Positions 16,902 through 20,418 of a stretch of DNA of 20,418 nt are shown here, piece by piece. The notes under the pieces were generated by a model. That model was not told where the DNA came from. It worked only from the letters and a program-made list of their open reading frames with translations, and made no database searches. Each line of letters opens with the position of its first letter. The first letter of the stretch is position 1. Source of the DNA: Paulinella micropora (lineage: Eukaryota > Cercozoa > Imbricatea > Euglyphida); assembly GCA_009731375.1 (NCBI GenBank), contig BJOX01000155.1, forward strand, positions 568,723-589,140, in the 5' to 3' direction. Made by a program: the position numbers and the translations under genes.

Positions 16902-18215
16902 CTGCTGACTTCTGAAGTGAACATTCAGGTATGTATGTCTTCATGAATGTATGTATGCATGTATGTATGTATGTATGTATGTATGTATGTATGTATGTAT
17001 TTACTGCTGACTTCAGAAGTGAACATTCAGGTGTGTATGTGTTTATGAATGTATGTATGTATGTATGTATGTATGTATGTATGTATGTGTGTCTGTATGT
17101 ATGTATTTACCGCTGACTTCAGAAGTGAACATTCAGGTGTGTATATCTTTATGAATGAATGAATGTATGTATGTACGTATGTATGCATGTATGTATGTAT
17201 GTATGTATTTACTGCTGACTTCTGAAGTGAACATTCAGGTGTGTATGTGTTTATGTATGTATGTACGTATGTATGTACGTATGTATGTATTTACTGCTGA
17301 CTTCTGAAGTGAACATTCAGGTGTGTATGTGTTTATGAATGTATGTATGTATGTATGTATGTATGTATTTACTGCTGACTTCTGAAATGCACATTTAGGT
17401 GTGTATGTGTTTATGTATGTATGTATGTATGTATGTATGTATGTATGTATGTATGTATGTATGTATGTACTTACTGCTGACTTCTGAAGTGAACATTTAG
17501 GTGTGTATGTGTTTATGAATGTATGTATGTATGTATGTATGTATGTATGTATGTATGTATTTACTGCTGACTTCTGAAGTGAACATCCAGGTATGTGTAT
17601 GTATTTATGTATGTATGTATTTATTTATCTTTGTATCTATGTCATGTATGTAATGTATGTCTGCTGACTTCTGAAGTGAACATTCAGGTGTGTATGTGTT
17701 TATGTATGTATGTATGTATGTATGTATTTATGTATTTATGTATCTTTTGTATCTTTTGTATCTTTGTATATGTCATGTATGTATGTAATGTATGTCTGCT
17801 GACTTCTGAAGTGAACATTCAGGTGTGTATGTGTTTATGAATGTATTTATGTATTTATGTATTTATGTATTTATGTGTTTTATTTATTTATGTATCTTTG
17901 TTCATGTATGTATGTAATGTATGTCTGCTGACTTCTGAAGTGAACATTCAGGTGTGTATGTGTTTATGAATGTATGTATGTATTTCTGTATTTATGTCTT
18001 TATGTATTTATGTATTTGTGTATTTGTGTATTTATGAATTTATGTATTTATGTATCTTTGTATCTTTGTATCTATGTCATGTATGTAATGTATGTCTGCT
18101 GACTTCTGAAGTGAACATTCAGGTGTGTGTGTGTGTGTGTGTTTATGTATGTATGTATGTATGTATGTATGTATGTGTATGTATTTACCGCTGACTTCAG
18201 AAGTGAACATTCAGG
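16902..18215 (+). repeat. Family J minisatellite, 13 cores with (TATG)n linkers
   Basis: The 28-bp core CTGCTGACTTCTGAAGTGAA plus CATTCAGG starts at 16902, 17004, 17110, 17212, 17294, 17372, 17474, 17564, 17661, 17796, 17925, 18096 and 18188. Cores 2, 3 and 13 have CTTCAG for CTTCTG, and cores 3 and 13 start CCGCTG. Cores 6 and 7 have TTTAGG, and core 8 has CATCCAGG. The core itself contains the short inverted repeat ACTTC/GAAGT. Linkers are TGTATGTGTTTATGAATG plus TATG. From core 9 they change to TTTATGTA, ATCTTTGT and ATGTAATG, and the spacing grows from about 80-106 to 97-171 bp. Not recognised. Confidence 0.92.
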
Positions 18216-18434
18216 TGTGTATGTGTTTATGTATGTATATATGTATGTATTTATGTATTTATGTATCATTGTATCTAGGAATGTATGTAATGTGTGCATA
18301 TAGTTTGTCAACGACGATTTGTGAACAATTGTGTATGTATTTATGTATTTATGTATTTATGCATATTTGTCATCTATATCATGTATGTAATGTATGTATG
18401 TAATGTGTGTTTGTAGTTTGTGAACGACGATCAA
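18216..18434 (+). repeat. TATG/TTTATG array with two family K cores
   Basis: Linker of the J type, then K copy 1 at about 18289-18330 (AATGTGTGCATATAGTTTGT, CAACGACGATTTGTGAACAATT) and K copy 2 at about 18402-18444 (AATGTGTGTTTGTAGTTTGT, GAACGACGATCAATGTGAAC). Copy 2 runs directly into the first L core, so K may be the upstream part of L. Confidence 0.8.
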
Positions 18435-18484
18435 TGTGAACAATACTACCCCGTAGTGTATGGCCAACCCACTGCTTCGGTGCA
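18435..18484 (+). repeat. Family L module, copy 1 (50 bp)
   Basis: TGTGAACAATACTACCCCGT, AGTGTATGGCCAACCCACTG, then CTTCGGTGCA, followed by ATCT/ATCC. Repeated at 18874 and 18998. This copy alone continues upstream into the K core. Confidence 0.87.
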
Positions 18485-18515
18485 TCTATCTATCCAGCCA
18501 TCCATCCATCCATCC

Positions 18516-18589
<74 letters not shown>

Positions 18590-18606
18590 GTATCTATCTA
18601 TCTATG

Positions 18607-18639
<33 letters not shown>
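18485..18639 (+). repeat. (ATCC)n then (ATCT)n microsatellite
   Basis: ATCC (about 18494-18519), then ATCT with two ATGT units (18589 and 18605) to 18639. Confidence 0.95.
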
Positions 18640-18779
18640 GGGAGATTTGGTATCGCCTGTATCAGTCCCTTCCGTGCAAACATCACCGCTTAGCTGGGCA
18701 TCGGGTTAATACTTTACCCACAGACTTCCTTGGTTAACGAAATCAGAAGCTCCTTTTTTCTGACATTAGTCGATATCTC
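18640..18779. other. Single-copy island, 140 bp
   Basis: GGGAGATTTGGTATCGCCTG onwards, mixed composition. It contains TCAGAA-GCTCCTTTT-TTCTGA (about 18745-18765), a 6-bp stem. It ends TCGATATCTC, resembling the GCGACATCTC that ends each N module just before ATCT. No gene recognised. Confidence 0.65.
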
Positions 18780-18858
<79 letters not shown>

Positions 18859-18873
18859 ATCTATCTATCTATC
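18780..18873 (+). repeat. (ATCT)n microsatellite
   Basis: ATCT with one phase slip near 18859. Confidence 0.95.
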
Positions 18874-18922
18874 TGTGAACAATACTACCCCGTAGTGTAT
18901 GGCCAACCCACTGCTTCGGTAC

Positions 18923-18923
<1 letters not shown>
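18874..18923 (+). repeat. Family L module, copy 2 (50 bp)
   Basis: As copy 1 but CGGTACA for CGGTGCA. Flanked on both sides by ATCT. Confidence 0.88.

Positions 18924-18997
<74 letters not shown>
18924..18997 (+). repeat. (ATCT)n linker
   Basis: Pure ATCT, 74 bp, between L copies 2 and 3. Confidence 0.95.
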
Positions 18998-18998
<1 letters not shown>

Positions 18999-19047
18999 GT
19001 GAACAATACTCCCCCGTAGTGTATGGCCAACCCACTGCTTCGGTACA
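18998..19047 (+). repeat. Family L module, copy 3 (50 bp)
   Basis: As copy 2 but ACTCCCCCGT for ACTACCCCGT. The start is 124 bp from copy 2. Confidence 0.88.
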
Positions 19048-19061
19048 TCTATCTATCTATG

Positions 19062-19140
<79 letters not shown>

Positions 19141-19224
19141 TTATCTACCTACCTACCTACCTACCTACCTACCTACCTACCTGTCTACCTACCTATCTAT
19201 CTATCTGCTTATCTATCTACCTAC

Positions 19225-19289
<65 letters not shown>

Positions 19290-19293
19290 CATC

Positions 19294-19354
<61 letters not shown>
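19048..19354 (+). repeat. (ATCT)n-(ACCT)n-(ATCT)n array
   Basis: ATCT to about 19140, ACCT to about 19192, mixed units to 19225, then ATCT with ATCCATCTT near 19287, to 19354. Confidence 0.95.
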
Positions 19355-19356
<2 letters not shown>

Positions 19357-19399
19357 ATGGCACCTGATACGTTGAAAACAATCATGCAATATGGACAAC
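19355..19399. other. Short single-copy island
   Basis: AATGGCACCTGATACGTTGA then AAACAATCATGCAATATGGA. It separates the ATCT array from the ACAT array. Not recognised. Confidence 0.55.
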
Positions 19400-19716
19400 A
19401 TACATACATACATACATACATACATACATACATACATACATGCATACATACATACATACATACATAGTCGCATAAGCTTTGGCTCTGGACTACTAAGTAC
19501 ATACATACATACATACATTCATACATACATACATACATACATACATACAACATACATACATACATACATACATACATACGTACGTACGTACGTACGAACG
19601 AACGTACGTACGTACGTACGTACATACATACATACATACATACATGCATCCATACATACATACATATATACATACATACATACATTCATACATACATACG
19701 TACATAGTCGATGTTT
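19400..19716 (+). repeat. (ACAT)n array with central (ACGT)n
   Basis: ACAT with a unique break at 19467-19498 (AGTCGCATAAGCTTTGGCTC). A self-complementary ACGT block at 19577-19622 is broken by two GAAC units. ACAT is the complement of the TATG arrays at 12005-12450 and 16940-18215. Confidence 0.94.
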
Positions 19717-19723
19717 TTTGGTG

Positions 19724-20034
19724 NNNNNNNNNNNNNNNNNNNNNNNNNNNNNNNNNNNNNNNNNNNNNNNNNNNNNNNNNNNNNNNNNNNNNNNNNNNNN
19801 NNNNNNNNNNNNNNNNNNNNNNNNNNNNNNNNNNNNNNNNNNNNNNNNNNNNNNNNNNNNNNNNNNNNNNNNNNNNNNNNNNNNNNNNNNNNNNNNNNNN
19901 NNNNNNNNNNNNNNNNNNNNNNNNNNNNNNNNNNNNNNNNNNNNNNNNNNNNNNNNNNNNNNNNNNNNNNNNNNNNNNNNNNNNNNNNNNNNNNNNNNNN
20001 NNNNNNNNNNNNNNNNNNNNNNNNNNNNNNNNNN
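19724..20034. other. Assembly gap (311 N)
   Basis: Undetermined bases after TAGTCGATGTTTTTTGGTG. The sequence resuming at 20035 is single-copy. Confidence 0.99.
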
Positions 20035-20134
20035 GTATGCAGACATGCAATACATACATATATGATTGGATTGTATTCTTTATCTTATCCACTCAGGTGG
20101 CTTGCAATCGCCAAGGCTGTCAAATGTTCAACAC

Positions 20135-20137
<3 letters not shown>
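20035..20137. other. Single-copy island, 103 bp
   Basis: TGATTGGATTGTATTCTTTA then TCTTATCCACTCAGGTGGCT and on to CAACACTCC before a TC array. The C/T-rich run followed by CACTCAG-GT resembles a 3' splice site, but the downstream bases run into TC repeats within 45 bp and no exon can be supported. Confidence 0.6.
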
Positions 20138-20184
<47 letters not shown>

Positions 20185-20322
20185 ACATATATATATATAT
20201 ATATGTATATATATATCGTTCTCTCTCTCTCTCTCTCTCTACATATATATATATATATAATATCGTTCTCTCTCTCTCTCTCTATATATATATATACATA
20301 TATATATGTATGTATATATATA

Positions 20323-20418
<96 letters not shown>
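20138..20418 (+). repeat. (TC)n/(TA)n array with repeated TATCGTTC junction
   Basis: TC (20138-20181), TA ending TATCGTTC (to 20222), TC (20219-20240), TA ending TATCGTTC (to 20269), TC, TA/TATG ending TATCGTTC (to 20327), then TC to the window end with one CCCTC break. Three units of TC-TA-TATCGTTC therefore form a short tandem array with periods of roughly 50 and 55 bp. Confidence 0.92.

Noticed and set aside
16902-18215. CRISPR-like array (28-bp repeats with spacers)
   Set aside because: The 28-bp cores look regular, but the spacers are TATG microsatellite of variable length, with no unique spacer content, in a eukaryotic context without cas genes.

Overview
This is a eukaryotic, almost certainly metazoan, non-coding window made nearly entirely of simple-sequence DNA and short interspersed or tandem repeats. 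I found no supportable protein-coding gene, rRNA gene, functional tRNA gene, CRISPR array or prokaryotic feature. The long reading frames are translations of microsatellites, such as runs of Asn, Ile, Tyr or Leu-Ser-Ile-Tyr. The eukaryotic call rests on tRNA-derived SINE copies with pol III A and B boxes, TTAGGG-type (CCCTAA on this strand) interstitial telomere-like DNA, and hundreds of bases each of ATT, ATCT, TTTA, ATGT, TC and CA arrays. The species cannot be fixed from sequence alone. A repeat-rich lophotrochozoan such as a flatworm or mollusc is my guess, untested. Six N-runs (888-1614, 2164-2226, 6895-7599, 9317-9413, 10578-10667, 19724-20034) total about 2.0 kb, and all border or interrupt repeats.

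Layout. 1-887: polypyrimidine tract. 1615-2327: SINE 3' fragment and two copies of a 173-bp repeat (family E) in ATT arrays. 2329-2830: family C (about 415-bp core). 3106-4169: ATCT arrays, then a module plus telomere-like satellite. 4169-4882: CAA/AACAAT compound array. 4941-5355: second C copy. 5743-8251: kilobase-scale ATCT/ACCT/ATCC tract with three copies of a 56-bp interspersed module (family N; the first is at 3278). 8474-10124: cluster of four SINE copies with one E copy. 10275-11888: GAT/GAC, TC, GA, TAGA and CA/TA arrays with a 45-bp repeated core (family F). 11972-12283 and 12490-13070: core plus microsatellite arrays G and H. 13223-16532: seven copies of family I with ATT/ATC linkers, interrupted by a SINE and by two tandem C copies. 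16533-16901: the longest single-copy stretch, holding a 213-bp foldback. 16902-18215: 13-copy minisatellite J. 18289-19354: K and L cores in ATCT arrays. 19355-20418: ACAT/ACGT and TC/TA arrays.

One theme ties the window together. About ten unrelated short unique cores are each repeated several times, and copies of a given core are separated by the same microsatellite type at variable length. Cores are well conserved while linkers change length, so the landscape looks built by local duplication plus microsatellite expansion, with ATT tracts acting as the junctions at which SINE, E, C and I elements meet. The items most worth follow-up are the 213-bp foldback at 16629-16841, the SINE family with an apparent CCA end and a 35-bp internal duplication, and the C family with two sub-types of very young copies. 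I do not see a new protein-based system here.
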